From contig NZ_AP018929.1 in the NCBI RefSeq assembly GCF_008326425.1, positions 62,001-126,000 of the forward strand: a stretch of DNA of 64,000 nt, read 5' to 3'. Within the stretch, counting starts at the first letter, position 1; each line of letters begins with the position of its first letter. Shown here piece after piece: positions 35,573 through 45,674 of the stretch. Both the position numbers and the translations under genes were made by a program. The notes beneath the pieces were generated by a model. It saw nothing but the letters and a program-made list of their open reading frames with translations, had not been told where the DNA came from and did not search any database. Origin of the DNA: Sulfuracidifex tepidarius. Its GTDB lineage: Archaea; Thermoproteota; Thermoprotei_A; Sulfolobales; Sulfolobaceae.

Positions 35573-36709
35573 CTATCTCTCTTTTTCTACTTTCTCTTCC
35601 TTGATAAGGCATAGCCATTGTTTCACTATTGAGTCTTTACTATACCTCTTTGACTTCATCATCGCATTTATTCTCATCTTTGGGTCATATCCCTTCTTCC
35701 ATATCTCAATTGCCTTCTTTATCATCTCATCCCTGCTCGCCACAAGCCAACCGCATTTCTCACAAACGCTTTCAGAAGGACCTTGTTTATTATAACTCAG
35801 TACTGGAGTACCGCATGCCATACTCTCAATTGGTACGTAGCCGAAAGGTTCATGGTTGAATACCACCAAAGTGAATAGAGCGTTTGAGTAGAGGTCTACC
35901 AGCTTTTTCTCATCAACGAAACCCAAGAACTCTACGTTCTTTCCTATCTGTTTCTCAACCTTCATCCTTCCAAATGCCTTCACCTTTACTCCGGCGTCAG
36001 AGAGACGTCTAAGTACTTCAAGGTCAGTCTCCTTTCCCTCAACGCCAACGTATGTGACTACGTAATCCCCTTCTGGGTTTGTCGTAGGCCTAAAAAGCGT
36101 ATCATCAACTGGTGGATATATTACGTCGTCTACCTTTATACTCCAACTTTCGTAAAGTTTTCTAGAGTAGTTAGAATTTGCTATAAAAAAACTAGTCATA
36201 CCTCTAAGCTTGTTAACATGCTTCATCTCGAGCCTCCTGAAGATGGGCCCGAAAGAGTTATACACAATTCTGTATCTCCAGGGGAAGTCTTTCGCCTTTA
36301 CTATGTCGTCTAAAGCCTTAGTTATTTGTCCTTGTCCATAGTAAACGGTAGAGTTAACCAACACGGAACTAGAGGAGTTCACCACCACGTCGCCTTCGAC
36401 CTCAATCTCGGAGGGAAGTATCATAGCCTTCATCCAATCCCTGAGTATAGGTATAGAACTGAATAGAGAGTTACCTACCTTCTCCCTGAGTATAGGTATA
36501 GAACTGAATAGAGAGTTACCTACCTTCGTCTTTCGCTTTATTAAGGTTACGTTAGCCCAGCTCAGTTCTTCCTTTGCTTTCTCGCTTATCTGTGTGCTAA
36601 CAAAAGAAACCTCATGACCCATCTTGTTTAATTCCTTCCCTACGATAACCGCAGGCTTAACAGCACCATAGATAGAGGTGAGTGGGTCAGTTACAAATGT
36701 AAATAACAT
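35573..36709 (-). CDS. GT4-family glycosyltransferase with an internal 15-residue duplication
   Basis: This 378-residue GT-B fold protein begins FTFVTDPLTSIYGAVKPAVIVGKELNKMGHEVSFV. The donor half has YVVTYVGVEGKETDLEVLRRLSDAGVKVKAFG and HEPFGYVPIESMACGTPVLSY, the E-x7-E retaining GT4 signature. Residues about 60-90 contain KVGNSLFSSIPILRE followed at once by KVGNSLFSSIPILRD, the product of a 45-bp tandem repeat. The reading frame is kept. It would transfer sugars in glycan assembly on the cytoplasmic face of the membrane. Confidence 0.85.
   Translation of the reverse strand: MLFTFVTDPLTSIYGAVKPAVIVGKELNKMGHEVSFVSTQISEKAKEELSWANVTLIKRKTKVGNSLFSSIPILREKVGNSLFSSIPILRDWMKAMILPSEIEVEGDVVVNSSSSVLVNSTVYYGQGQITKALDDIVKAKDFPWRYRIVYNSFGPIFRRLEMKHVNKLRGMTSFFIANSNYSRKLYESWSIKVDDVIYPPVDDTLFRPTTNPEGDYVVTYVGVEGKETDLEVLRRLSDAGVKVKAFGRMKVEKQIGKNVEFLGFVDEKKLVDLYSNALFTLVVFNHEPFGYVPIESMACGTPVLSYNKQGPSESVCEKCGWLVASRDEMIKKAIEIWKKGYDPKMRINAMMKSKRYSKDSIVKQWLCLIKEEKVEKER
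36441..36530. repeat. 45-bp tandem duplication inside the GT4 gene
   Basis: The block beginning CTGAGTATAGGTATAGAAC occurs at 36441 and again at 36486, with identity over about 42-45 bases and differences only at the last few bases. It adds exactly 15 codons. The near-identity indicates a recent event. Confidence 0.8.
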
Positions 36710-37122
36710 TGACAGTGGAAAGATTTTTCTCTATTTAAATTTTACTAGAATAGGTATATCAAGGAATACTTCACAGATAAATTCAGTGAATATCTGGTAT
36801 CCTTATACGGAACCATGTGAGAAGTTACCAAAATGACGTGAAGAGAATTATCATCTGCAATCTTGAGCATTGCGATCCAATTAAAAGTAGTTGATAAAAG
36901 TCTTAGTTATGCGGGCTATACTTATTTATTCTCCTGGCTGGAGCAACTTTTTTAATAATTTGTTAATAGCAGTATAATTATAATAAAATTGAAAATATAA
37001 GTTTTTGAGAGCTTAGACTAAATATCTGTTATTGGGGAATATGGCGAATAATACTTTCTGTTTCATCAAAACATTTACTGAAAAGCAAAGTTATTTAGTA
37101 GTGCTTTTTCATTTTATATTAG
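36710..37122. other. AT-rich intergenic region between divergent glycosyltransferases
   Basis: It contains promoters for the flanking divergent genes but no clear motif that I can assign. No gene. Confidence 0.4.
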
Positions 37123-38136
37123 ATGGTTCCAGCTATTTCTGTAATTATTACTGCACATAATAGGAAAAAGTTTATTGTTGATGCAATTAGTTCTGTGTTA
37201 AATCAGACATTGCAGAAGAGTTTCTATGAAATTATAGTTGTAAAGAATTTTGAGGATAAGACTATAGATAATTTTATTTATAGAAATAATATTAAAGATA
37301 TATATTTAAGTGAAGAACCGATAGGTCCGAAATACGTTAAAGGTATTCAGAATTCGACGGGCGAAATAACTTGCATCCTTGAGGATGATGATAAATTTAA
37401 GGTAGATAAGTTACAAAAAGTTTATAATAAGTTTAAGAACCAACAATTAGGTTTCTATCATAATAATTTTGAGTTAATAAATGAGAGTGGTAACTTAATG
37501 AAGAGTAAATTCTATAATAACTACGAGGGCCCTACCTTATATATAAAAAATAGTGAAAAAAATAAGTATTATAAGGAAATAGTAAATCATGATCAAATTT
37601 TTAGAAATAGTAGTTCTATCTGTTTTAGACGTCAACTGGTAGAAGATAGAATGTCTTCTCTTAAACAGATGAGGATTTCCCCTGATTATTTTCTAATGAT
37701 GTTAGCAATGGATAGCAACCTAGATCTTTTGTTCGATAATGAAATCCTTACTCAATATAGATTTCACACTGAGAATATGTCGATAATTAAAAAATCTAAT
37801 TTTAATCAATATTTATCCAATTTAATTCAATATTATAGTAATCTTATAGAAGATAACAACGTACTCATGAGATCTCTTAATAAAAAATATCTTATTGATG
37901 CAACTAGGTTCAAATCATTTTTATTTGAAATAGAGGTTACTGCATTTAATCAACTTCTTGGGAAGAAACAGAAAGAAAACAAGACAGTAGGTTATGAAAA
38001 TATTTTATTTCTTTTTAAGAAATCTATAGAAATGAGATATAAACATGGTTTCATCTCATTATTTCTTTATTTAGCTCCTATTTTTATAAAGAGAAGAATA
38101 ATGGAAACATCGTACAGAAGGTCGTTAGAAAGGTAG
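37123..38136 (+). CDS. GT2-family glycosyltransferase, unusually AT-rich
   Basis: This 337-residue protein starts AISVIITAHNRKKFIVDAISSVLNQTLQKSFYEIIVVKNF. The metal-binding site is CILEDDDKFKVDKL near residues 90-103, with HNNFELINESG and FRRQLVEDRMSSLKQMRISPDYFLM further on. The C-terminal part is helical and basic. Its codons are strongly AT-biased (many ATA, AAT, TTA), clearly more than the neighbouring genes, which suggests recent transfer into this locus. It transfers a sugar in surface glycan building. Confidence 0.85.
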   Translation: MVPAISVIITAHNRKKFIVDAISSVLNQTLQKSFYEIIVVKNFEDKTIDNFIYRNNIKDIYLSEEPIGPKYVKGIQNSTGEITCILEDDDKFKVDKLQKVYNKFKNQQLGFYHNNFELINESGNLMKSKFYNNYEGPTLYIKNSEKNKYYKEIVNHDQIFRNSSSICFRRQLVEDRMSSLKQMRISPDYFLMMLAMDSNLDLLFDNEILTQYRFHTENMSIIKKSNFNQYLSNLIQYYSNLIEDNNVLMRSLNKKYLIDATRFKSFLFEIEVTAFNQLLGKKQKENKTVGYENILFLFKKSIEMRYKHGFISLFLYLAPIFIKRRIMETSYRRSLER

Positions 38137-38192
38137 AGAAAGATGCTCTTTTTATATTAAAAAGAGTTTTTTCCTATGTGTGATATCTTTAA

Positions 38193-39263
38193 ATGCCTAA
38201 GAGGGCACTCTTCATCGAAGAGTTCACCAGACTGGGAGGTGGGCAAATAGCTTTCGTTAACGTGTACAATGCTTTAAAGGAGAGATTTAACACGATATCG
38301 CTTTACACGGATAGGGATCATCCTAGGCTCCCTCCGTTACATTTTGATAAGGTGATAGAGGGAGGTTACTCCTACTCGGAGGACGATCCTATCTATAAGG
38401 TCGGATTCAGGATCCTCAGGGAAAGAAGGAGGCTATCTAAAGTCAAGGAGGAATTCACTTTCAACAATCACCCTAATGTTTTCGTGTATAACGCCACACT
38501 TAACTTCGTACATGAGAACTTTCTTACACCTTTCATGGACGAACATGGCAACCTCAAGAAGAAATTTATGGTATATGCACTGAAGGCATCCAAGCTATAT
38601 AAGGTATATGACCGCGCTAATATCGTTGTTGCAGGGGAGTACTCTAAGAGCGTGGTGAACAAGTCTCTCTCGATTTTAGGCGTGAAACCAAAGAGGATAG
38701 CAGTGGTTAACCTACCCGTAGAACAACCACGTGATGTAGACCTGGAGGGTAAAGAAGGTTTAGTTCTGCTTTTTGGCAGGATAAACAGAGAGAAGAGATT
38801 GGAGGTTGGGCTTGAGGTTGCAAGAAGGTCTACCCAGAAGTTCATTATTGCGGGTTCCGTGAATAGAGGGGACGAGACATACCTAGAATTCCTAAAAGCT
38901 CACGCCCCCCCTAACGTTAATATCATACCTAATCCTACAATAGAAGAAAAGGATGCCCTTTTTAGGAAAGCCTCAGTTTTCTTACAAACTAAACTATTGG
39001 AACACTATGGCTTAGCAGTGGCCGAAGCTGTCTCTTACGGTCTTGTGCCCATAGTGCCTAAGGTAGGCGGGCCTTGGGTAGATATAGTCATGGAAGGTAA
39101 ATACGGGTTAGGTTACTCGAGATTAGAAGACATCCCAGCTTTGATAACTCAAGCTGTGCACTCACCTCTTTCGATTAGGAAAGAAATATTTGAATCCAGA
39201 GAAAGGTTTTCATTTAGTAAATTTAAGGAGAGTATTAATAAAGAGGTAGATGCTGTAATATAA
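38193..39263 (+). CDS. GT4-family glycosyltransferase
   Basis: This 356-residue GT-B protein begins RALFIEEFTRLGGGQIAFVNVYNALKERF. The donor-binding half has LVLLFGRINREKRLEVGLEVARRS, FIIAGSVNRGDETYL and TKLLEHYGLAVAEAVSYGLVPIVPKVGGPWVDI, where the first E of EHYGLAVAEA fits the retaining catalytic signature. No membrane segment. 56 bp separate it from the upstream GT2 gene on the same strand. Confidence 0.85.
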   Translation: MPKRALFIEEFTRLGGGQIAFVNVYNALKERFNTISLYTDRDHPRLPPLHFDKVIEGGYSYSEDDPIYKVGFRILRERRRLSKVKEEFTFNNHPNVFVYNATLNFVHENFLTPFMDEHGNLKKKFMVYALKASKLYKVYDRANIVVAGEYSKSVVNKSLSILGVKPKRIAVVNLPVEQPRDVDLEGKEGLVLLFGRINREKRLEVGLEVARRSTQKFIIAGSVNRGDETYLEFLKAHAPPNVNIIPNPTIEEKDALFRKASVFLQTKLLEHYGLAVAEAVSYGLVPIVPKVGGPWVDIVMEGKYGLGYSRLEDIPALITQAVHSPLSIRKEIFESRERFSFSKFKESINKEVDAVI

Positions 39264-39447
39264 ATAAAAAGGAGAGAGGAAATCTCTCTAGGAATAAACT
39301 ACGATTCTCCGAATGATAAACAAATAACATGTAATAGATCTGCAATTGTTTGCCTTTTCGCTAGTTTCTATTTATCTTTTCCACGATAATTTCAATCTCC
39401 TGTTTTTTAGTAGTGCATAAATAATAGAAATATTCCAAAGATTAGTG

Positions 39448-40533
39448 ATGTTGAGAGTCCTACTGGTAACACACGGAGAACTTAGCATAAAAAAGATGGG
39501 ATACATAGTAAGGGTAAATAACTTGATCCATTGTTTGAAACAGAGAGACGACGTTTACTTAAAAATTATAGAATATCCTAACCTTATGGTGGCAGAAGGG
39601 AAACAAGTTCCGCAAGAGGACACAATAAGACTGAATGCCCCAAGGAACTGGTTCGTTTTCGGCCCAAAACTAATTTTTGATTCCATACTTAAAATGCCAT
39701 TTATAAAAAAATTTGATATAATAGTAATAGAAGGCTCTGTATTTTTCCCTTATGCCTTCATTGGCAGGATATTAGGGAAGAAGGTGGTTTATGACTCCCA
39801 CGCGTTCATCTCGATGATCTCAAGGAAGACGGCGGGAATATCAAACTTCATTAAAAGGAGAATTATAGGAGAATCACTTGATTGGTTGGCAGTTAAAACT
39901 TCACACTATACCATAACAGTATCTAACTATGACCTAGAATATGCAAAAAATTATTTTAAAATAAAACCAAATAAGATTTTTACTATTCCCAACTCAGTGG
40001 AAATAAAGGCTTGCCACCCAGTCAATAACGTAGGAAAGTATTGGCTGTTCGTGGGAGACATGACATTTGAGCCGAACTACCTAGCTGTCTTGGAAATATT
40101 TAAGATCGCTGAGAGACTTAGAAACGAGAGGTTCGTGATAGTGGGCAGGGGAAATGAGAGGTTCTTACACCACCCTAGCAACGTCGATTTCACGGGAATG
40201 GTAGACAGTCTAGATGAACTTTACATGAACGCTAAAGGTTGCCTTATTCCTTTGTTCATAGGCGCTGGAATAAAAACTAAGGTCATAGAATGCATGAGTT
40301 ACGGTAAAAGGGTACTGACTACAAGGGTAGGCGTGGAGGGTTTAGAGAACTTGCATGAAGTAGAAGGTCATGGTTTGACCGTAAAGGACGATATTGATGG
40401 CTTAATCGAAGAGGTCTCGCATGATGATAAAACAAACATCTACTTGGAGTTGATCCAATATGTAAAAAAATACTATTCATTATGCGTAATGTGCAAAAAG
40501 CTAGACGAGTTTATAGACGTCGTAAAACAGTGA
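39448..40533 (+). CDS. GT4-family glycosyltransferase
   Basis: A GTG at 39445 precedes an ATG at 39448; the ATG is taken as start (MLRVLLVTHGELSIKKMGYIVRV). The acceptor half has FDIIVIEGSVFFPYAFIGRILGKKVVYDSHAF. The donor half has KYWLFVGDMTFEPNYLAVLEIFKIAERLRNERFVIVGRG and the late IPLFIGAGIKTKVIECMSYGKRVLTT signature with its E. GT-B fold, retaining type expected. It lies between another GT4 gene and the DUF2079 gene on one strand. Confidence 0.85.
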   Translation: MLRVLLVTHGELSIKKMGYIVRVNNLIHCLKQRDDVYLKIIEYPNLMVAEGKQVPQEDTIRLNAPRNWFVFGPKLIFDSILKMPFIKKFDIIVIEGSVFFPYAFIGRILGKKVVYDSHAFISMISRKTAGISNFIKRRIIGESLDWLAVKTSHYTITVSNYDLEYAKNYFKIKPNKIFTIPNSVEIKACHPVNNVGKYWLFVGDMTFEPNYLAVLEIFKIAERLRNERFVIVGRGNERFLHHPSNVDFTGMVDSLDELYMNAKGCLIPLFIGAGIKTKVIECMSYGKRVLTTRVGVEGLENLHEVEGHGLTVKDDIDGLIEEVSHDDKTNIYLELIQYVKKYYSLCVMCKKLDEFIDVVKQ

Positions 40534-40812
40534 TGAAGTAAAGCATTAGTGATTATAATTCTAGGTTATAAGGCAAAAAGTTGCCACCTTTTAATGCAAT
40601 TCAAAAAGAATCATGGCTGAAAGGGTATGGCTAGAGTCTGGCTTTAAGGACTTAATAAATACACTTAATAAATACAAAACTGGAGAGAGTGATAAAGAAG
40701 GAATTAAGTTGATTTAATTTGGTCTTTATCTAAGTATACTGATAACATTTAATTGACTCATAAATAGAAACTAGGAAAAAATTTAAAGGTAGTGCACTGT
40801 CTCTATTTTTGA
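40534..40812. other. Intergenic region before the DUF2079 gene
   Basis: AT-rich. A TATA-like AAATTTAAAGG near 40778-40788 is well placed for a start near 40813. Nothing else. Confidence 0.35.
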
Positions 40813-43257
40813 ATGTATTCGATAAGGATTAAGGTTAACTATCTTTTGTTGCTTATGGGCTCCACTACTTTCATGGTCACTCTTAGGTCTTGGTACATGG
40901 TTTACCAGACCTTCATGCTTAATAACGGTAACGTAATAGACACTTCAACTTTCATACAGTCGCTCTCAAGCGCGCTTTTCTCTCATCTCCCTTTTGTTAA
41001 CACAGTCCCTGGTGGATCATTCTTCTCGGTTCACGGATCGCCCATACTCTTCTTGTTGTTACCTTTCTATGCTGTCTTACCCAGTTTCGTGTCCCTTTAT
41101 ATCATACTTAATATAGTGAATTACTTCCCTTCTATACCCCTCTTCCTCATGGCTAAGAAGTCCTTAAGGTCGGAAAAGTTAGCCTTCCTTTACGGTTTTT
41201 CATACCTCTTTTACCCGTTCATTTACACTTATCCATTTGAGGTCCTGACTCTCTTCTCAGGACTTTTCATATTCGCCTTCTATTTTTACACAGAGAGGAA
41301 GTGGGTACAGTTCTTTATCCTGTTTGCTCTATCCCTTTCCACTATAGAGTTTTCTCCTATAGTGGGAGCATTCTTCACTTTTTACCTTATTGCAGAGAGG
41401 ATATCTAAGAAGGAACTAGTCTTGAAGAGGAGTTTAGCGTTAATGCTAAAGAGTTACTGGCTTGAGATATCAGTCTTCCTGGTAAGCGTAATTTTCTTTT
41501 TGATAGAGAAGGACATGATAAGTTACTTCTCCCTCTCATCCCATTCAGTCTTCTCTAACATTTATGGGACCGACCCGTTCTCACTTAAGAGCATAATTAA
41601 CGGCATAACCGACGACCCGCAGGGAAAACTAAACTACTTGGTGTTGCTTAACATGCCATTCCTCTTCCTGTCCTTCCTTGACCCAATTCTCATCCTTGAG
41701 TTACCGTGGCTTTTAGTGACCTTTATCTCGGTTTTCGGACCTTACTGGGACCCGTATGTGTATTACGCCAGTTATGTAACGCCTTTCGTTGTTTTAGGTT
41801 TCCTTAAGGGCGTAGACAGGATAAAGAACATGATGAACTCCAAGGCTATAAAGAAGATATTCCAGCTGTCCTTGGCGATAAACGTGTTGGTGTGGGTAGC
41901 GGTAGACGGGTTAACCATGTTCTACAGTTCCCCGGTTTACCCTGTCTCACCTCAAAATCAGGGCGTATTCCAGTTAGCCGATATGATACCTCAAAACTCA
42001 TCCGTTTACACTTACACTGGATGTTTACCCATTGCAAGTTCCCACTCTTGGAACTCGTGGTTTTACGGTTACACCAACAAGACTTACATCCTTTTTAATT
42101 CCTATAGCGGTCCTCCTTCAAACCTCTCAGGCTATGGGTTATACGGGGTTCAGGGCGACTTCATGTTGTACAGGCAGAACTTCACCGGTTCCCCCGTTAT
42201 CGATAGCTATTACTTGAACGCCAGCGGAGGGCAGACTAGCCCAGGTCAGCCTTATGTGGAGTCGTATTCCTTCTTCATACCTAAGGGTAATTACACAGCT
42301 CAGGTCTTCGTAAAGAGTAACGGAACGTACCCGAAGTTGGTTAACTACAATTTCGGTAACGTAGACGCACAGTTCCAAGCTAATGACTCTTACGCCGTTG
42401 TGCAAGAGTTCTCCGTTAGCGAGCCAATCACGCTGGGACAAGTTGTGATATTCGGGATACCCACATATGGTTACTATGGGTTTACGGCAGAGATAAGCAC
42501 GTCATTAGACCCCACCACGGTGATCCAGTCTTCTTCTTTTGCGCAATACGCGTACAAGCTAGACGGCTACGAAGTCTTCTCCTTCAGTAACTTGGAGCTT
42601 GAGCCAGGCAGGACTTACTACCTTTGGGTATACACGGGTGGAGATCCCGGAGGTCTGTTTCTACAAGGGAAACATGTAGGCAACGGTCTTTATTACGTGA
42701 AGCTGAGCTCTAACGCGGTTTCCCACGTGAGTGGATCAATGAAGTTCTCACTTGTGGCCTCAAACATAATGTGCCCCGTGATACACCCTAGCAATATCAC
42801 GATCACTATAAACAACGTCTCTCATTTCTTCACAGTACAGCAGAGCAACGTGTTCACGGTCCACTTCAGAGTGCAGAACTCGTCCTTCGTGGGAATAACC
42901 CTCCACGTTAACGAACCGTATTCGTATTTCCTTCTCACGCTGTCTGTGCATAACCACGACAAAGAGCTTCATTCCTTCATGTTACAAGAACCTTACGAGG
43001 TACTTCTGATCTTCTTGATTCCAAGCGTAGCATTGATGTTCGCTTCGCTAAAGCTTAGGAGACTGTCTATACCCTTCTCAAGGCTTTCCTGGTTATCTCT
43101 AGTTGTGCTTTTAGGGATTTTCTACATAACGTTCATGTTAGACTATTTTAACTTGGCTGTAGTCAGTCCCACGTTGTTAGCTTTGGAAGGGATAGCGGTT
43201 ACCGTGAACTTAGCGTTCTCGTTCTTCTCTTCCATAAGTAAGAAAGAGGTAACTTGA
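40813..43257 (+). CDS. DUF2079 large membrane protein (GT-C-like) with extracellular C-terminal domain
   Basis: This 814-residue protein has about ten membrane helices in residues 1-370, then a beta-rich outside domain with many N-x-S/T sites, then two or three final helices. The motif SFFSVHGSPILFLLLPFYAV and the preceding FIQSLSSALFSH are the DUF2079 signature (F...H..P, then small and aromatic residues). The family is thought to be related to GT-C glycosyltransferases that use lipid-linked sugars, though direct proof is lacking. It is followed 27 bp on by a GT4 gene and then by a pilin gene. Confidence 0.8.
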   Translation: MYSIRIKVNYLLLLMGSTTFMVTLRSWYMVYQTFMLNNGNVIDTSTFIQSLSSALFSHLPFVNTVPGGSFFSVHGSPILFLLLPFYAVLPSFVSLYIILNIVNYFPSIPLFLMAKKSLRSEKLAFLYGFSYLFYPFIYTYPFEVLTLFSGLFIFAFYFYTERKWVQFFILFALSLSTIEFSPIVGAFFTFYLIAERISKKELVLKRSLALMLKSYWLEISVFLVSVIFFLIEKDMISYFSLSSHSVFSNIYGTDPFSLKSIINGITDDPQGKLNYLVLLNMPFLFLSFLDPILILELPWLLVTFISVFGPYWDPYVYYASYVTPFVVLGFLKGVDRIKNMMNSKAIKKIFQLSLAINVLVWVAVDGLTMFYSSPVYPVSPQNQGVFQLADMIPQNSSVYTYTGCLPIASSHSWNSWFYGYTNKTYILFNSYSGPPSNLSGYGLYGVQGDFMLYRQNFTGSPVIDSYYLNASGGQTSPGQPYVESYSFFIPKGNYTAQVFVKSNGTYPKLVNYNFGNVDAQFQANDSYAVVQEFSVSEPITLGQVVIFGIPTYGYYGFTAEISTSLDPTTVIQSSSFAQYAYKLDGYEVFSFSNLELEPGRTYYLWVYTGGDPGGLFLQGKHVGNGLYYVKLSSNAVSHVSGSMKFSLVASNIMCPVIHPSNITITINNVSHFFTVQQSNVFTVHFRVQNSSFVGITLHVNEPYSYFLLTLSVHNHDKELHSFMLQEPYEVLLIFLIPSVALMFASLKLRRLSIPFSRLSWLSLVVLLGIFYITFMLDYFNLAVVSPTLLALEGIAVTVNLAFSFFSSISKKEVT

Positions 43258-43284
43258 TATTTTTAGCGTGAAAAGTGACAATTT

Positions 43285-44502
43285 ATGTTGTATGAAATTG
43301 CTGTTAGAGCAAGGAACATGATATGGCGTTACCCTTTAGGTGGAGCGGAGAACGTTACGCTTAACTGGTTGTCTAGATTCAGGCGTATTAAGGTACACAT
43401 GATTCCCGTGGTAGATGATATTTACGTGAGGATGTGCTTCAATGGTAAGGTAAGTAGAGAGGAGGTCGAAGAGATAGCGAAGGGTCAGCCTTTCTCTTAC
43501 GACCAAGACATCCTGAGCATGTACTTGGATTGCAAGTTACACCTAGATCCTGGCGGGTATAGAAAACTGGACTACAATTACGTATTTGACCCAGTCCTTT
43601 TTCCGGATACATTACCTTTGAGGAAGCAATTCAGTAAAGAAACCGGTAATCCCTTAGTCTCCTACGCGCTTAAGAAAGGATCAATTCTGATCTCATCGCT
43701 TATAGGTATAGGTGACATTAACCTGACTAACACTTACCTTTTGAAGAACGCATTCTACATGTCCCTCTACGGCGGTCTAAGCGATAACTTACTCCTGAAA
43801 TTCCTTTACTTAAGAACGATAGAAAGGCACCTTTTTCTAAACCTCAGGAAATACAAGGACAGAGTGCTGCTTCTGTCAACCTCCGAAGGCGTTAAGGACA
43901 AGCTACCTAAGGGTATGGAAGCCAAGGTAGTTTTCCCCCATTTCGCCCTTGATGAGGACGTGAGGAAATACAAGACTAGCGACAAGTGCGACTACGCTGT
44001 CTTTTTCGCCAGGGTTACCACACTCAAGGGAATATATGAGGCAATAAGAGCGTTCAAGCTCATTAAGGGAGAGAATATAAAATCGCTCCTAGTTATAGGT
44101 GAGAACTTTTCATCCGCACGTTCAGAGGAAGACGTTCAGTTCCTCGGAAGGATAAAGGACCGACAGGAAGTCTATAAAATCATTTCCCATGCTAGGGTAA
44201 GCATATACCCCTCCCATTCTGATGCCTTTGGGATTTCCGTGCTAGAGACCTTGGGTGTTGGAACTCCTGTGTCGATGTACTATAATCCTGCAAATTATGA
44301 ATATTTTTCGAAGTCAAAAATGGTGAAGATTGCAAGAGAATATGACGTCAAGGGGCTGGCTAGGAACGCATTGGAGCTGAATTACAATGACGATGAGTAC
44401 ACGGATTCATTGATAAGCTCTCATCTTAACTGGGAAACAGTAGCACAGAAAATAGAGGGCATAATCACGAAGTGGTTAGAAGGTAAGAGTCAAACCTGGT
44501 GA
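43285..44502 (+). CDS. GT4-family glycosyltransferase
   Basis: This 405-residue GT-B protein has a donor half with CDYAVFFARVTTLKGIYEAIRAFKLIKGENIKSLLVIG and RVSIYPSHSDAFGISVLETLGVGTPVSMYYNP, where DAFGISVLE holds the E-x7-E signature. The N-terminal acceptor half (WRYPLGGAENVTLNWLSRF) starts with a GG-A-E motif typical of GT4. It lies directly after the DUF2079 gene and before the pilin gene, so it may act on the same glycan or on the pilin. Confidence 0.85.
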   Translation: MLYEIAVRARNMIWRYPLGGAENVTLNWLSRFRRIKVHMIPVVDDIYVRMCFNGKVSREEVEEIAKGQPFSYDQDILSMYLDCKLHLDPGGYRKLDYNYVFDPVLFPDTLPLRKQFSKETGNPLVSYALKKGSILISSLIGIGDINLTNTYLLKNAFYMSLYGGLSDNLLLKFLYLRTIERHLFLNLRKYKDRVLLLSTSEGVKDKLPKGMEAKVVFPHFALDEDVRKYKTSDKCDYAVFFARVTTLKGIYEAIRAFKLIKGENIKSLLVIGENFSSARSEEDVQFLGRIKDRQEVYKIISHARVSIYPSHSDAFGISVLETLGVGTPVSMYYNPANYEYFSKSKMVKIAREYDVKGLARNALELNYNDDEYTDSLISSHLNWETVAQKIEGIITKWLEGKSQTW

Positions 44503-45082
44503 CATTAGTTTACACCTTAACCAAGGTAATGCTGCAAGAAAGAGTGGGAGAAAGGGCCTACGCCCGAAGCGTAGGTATAAGGACTGGCTTCTAATTGTTC
44601 AAATAATTCAAAGGTCTTAATGAATTAAGAGCGACTAGCCATTAAAGTCAGATTCTACTCTCCCAATAAGGGGAGCCGAGCAAACTCTTATATGCTCCAT
44701 GGACAGTGAAAAGGATTTTTCTCTTCCTTCATGAATAATATCTAGAACAACCATAGTGCCTATACTGAGCTACTATATTCGAATACTAAATTATCTCAAT
44801 TTATTATAAAGTTAAGGTTGTAATACTCTATAAGCTCATCACGATGAAATTTTTCTGTAGTTAATCCAAATAAATCCTAGATGGTGGAAATCGTGTAAAC
44901 CAGGAGAAACCATCATACAGCAGGGAGTAATTCTTTGCATGATTATCTAAATTACATACTTCTATTGAGTTTAAGCCTTTCTCTTTTCCTTAACTCTTGT
45001 TACGAGTGTAATTTCAGTTATTTTTAATTCTACGAAAGATATATAGACAAAGCTTTATATAGACAATAAATGAAAGATATGT
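44503..45082. other. 580-bp intergenic region with a GC hairpin, pilin promoter at the end
   Basis: CCTACGC-CCGAA-GCGTAGG at 44557-44575 is a perfect 7-bp stem. Near 45050 a TATA-like CTTTATATA stands about 33 bp before the pilin start. No coding frame is supported. Confidence 0.45.
44557..44575. terminator. GC-rich hairpin after the GT4 gene
   Basis: The stem CCTACGC/GCGTAGG with loop CCGAA is 55 bp downstream of the gene end. It could mark transcript processing or be an IS right-end relic, since the loop resembles that of the TnpB right ends. Confidence 0.35.
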
Positions 45083-45484
45083 GTGGTTCAGAGAAAGAAT
45101 AGAAGGGGTATATCAGGTTCCCTAACTTCTTTTATCCTTATTGCTGCATCAGTTGTGATCTCACTTGTGGTCATAGGTTTCGCCTTTGGGACTCTTACAT
45201 ACACCTCCACGCCAACAGTGAAACAGGACGGGGAAATGTTGATATTGAGCAAAGGTGAAGAGTACTGTCTAACTGGAGTCGTTACCTCCTCTGGGAACGT
45301 GATAATAGATTCTGTAAGTGTTAATGGAAATATGGAGTCGATAAGCGTGAAGATAAATCAGGGGCAGAACAACCTTGATATTCCTTTACCTTCAAGTTTC
45401 AACCCACAACAAGGGCAGCACTATAACGTGATCCTGGGTTTGAGTGATGGGACTAATCTAAATGCTTACGCTTACTATAGTTAG
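45083..45484 (+). CDS. Type IV (Aap-like) pilin
   Basis: This 133-residue protein begins QRKNRRGISGSLTSFILIAASVVISLVVIGFAFGTL. That is a basic class III signal, cleavage expected after the Gly (RRG|ISG) by the archaeal prepilin peptidase PibD, then the hydrophobic assembly helix. The C-terminal beta domain ends NVILGLSDGTNLNAYAYYS, which is shared with the pilin at 49565 (VTLGLSDGQSVAISATYQ) and the ruined copy at 52875. It would assemble into adhesive pili on the cell surface. A TATA-like box stands about 33 bp before the GTG start. No pilus ATPase or platform gene is in the window. Confidence 0.85.
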   Translation: MVQRKNRRGISGSLTSFILIAASVVISLVVIGFAFGTLTYTSTPTVKQDGEMLILSKGEEYCLTGVVTSSGNVIIDSVSVNGNMESISVKINQGQNNLDIPLPSSFNPQQGQHYNVILGLSDGTNLNAYAYYS

Positions 45485-45674
45485 GATCTTACCACTTTAT
45501 GGTTTACTTTTTCCGTTATCCACCCTAGTGGTCCGTTAGGATCTTTCACCTTATGATAATCTCAATAAATTAGAAAAATGCGTCTAGCACTTTCCCACTG
45601 TTTTCCAGTCTTAGGATTCCTTCTAAATACTACTATGAAATAACTTGATAATCTCTATAAGTTTTAAGGAAATA

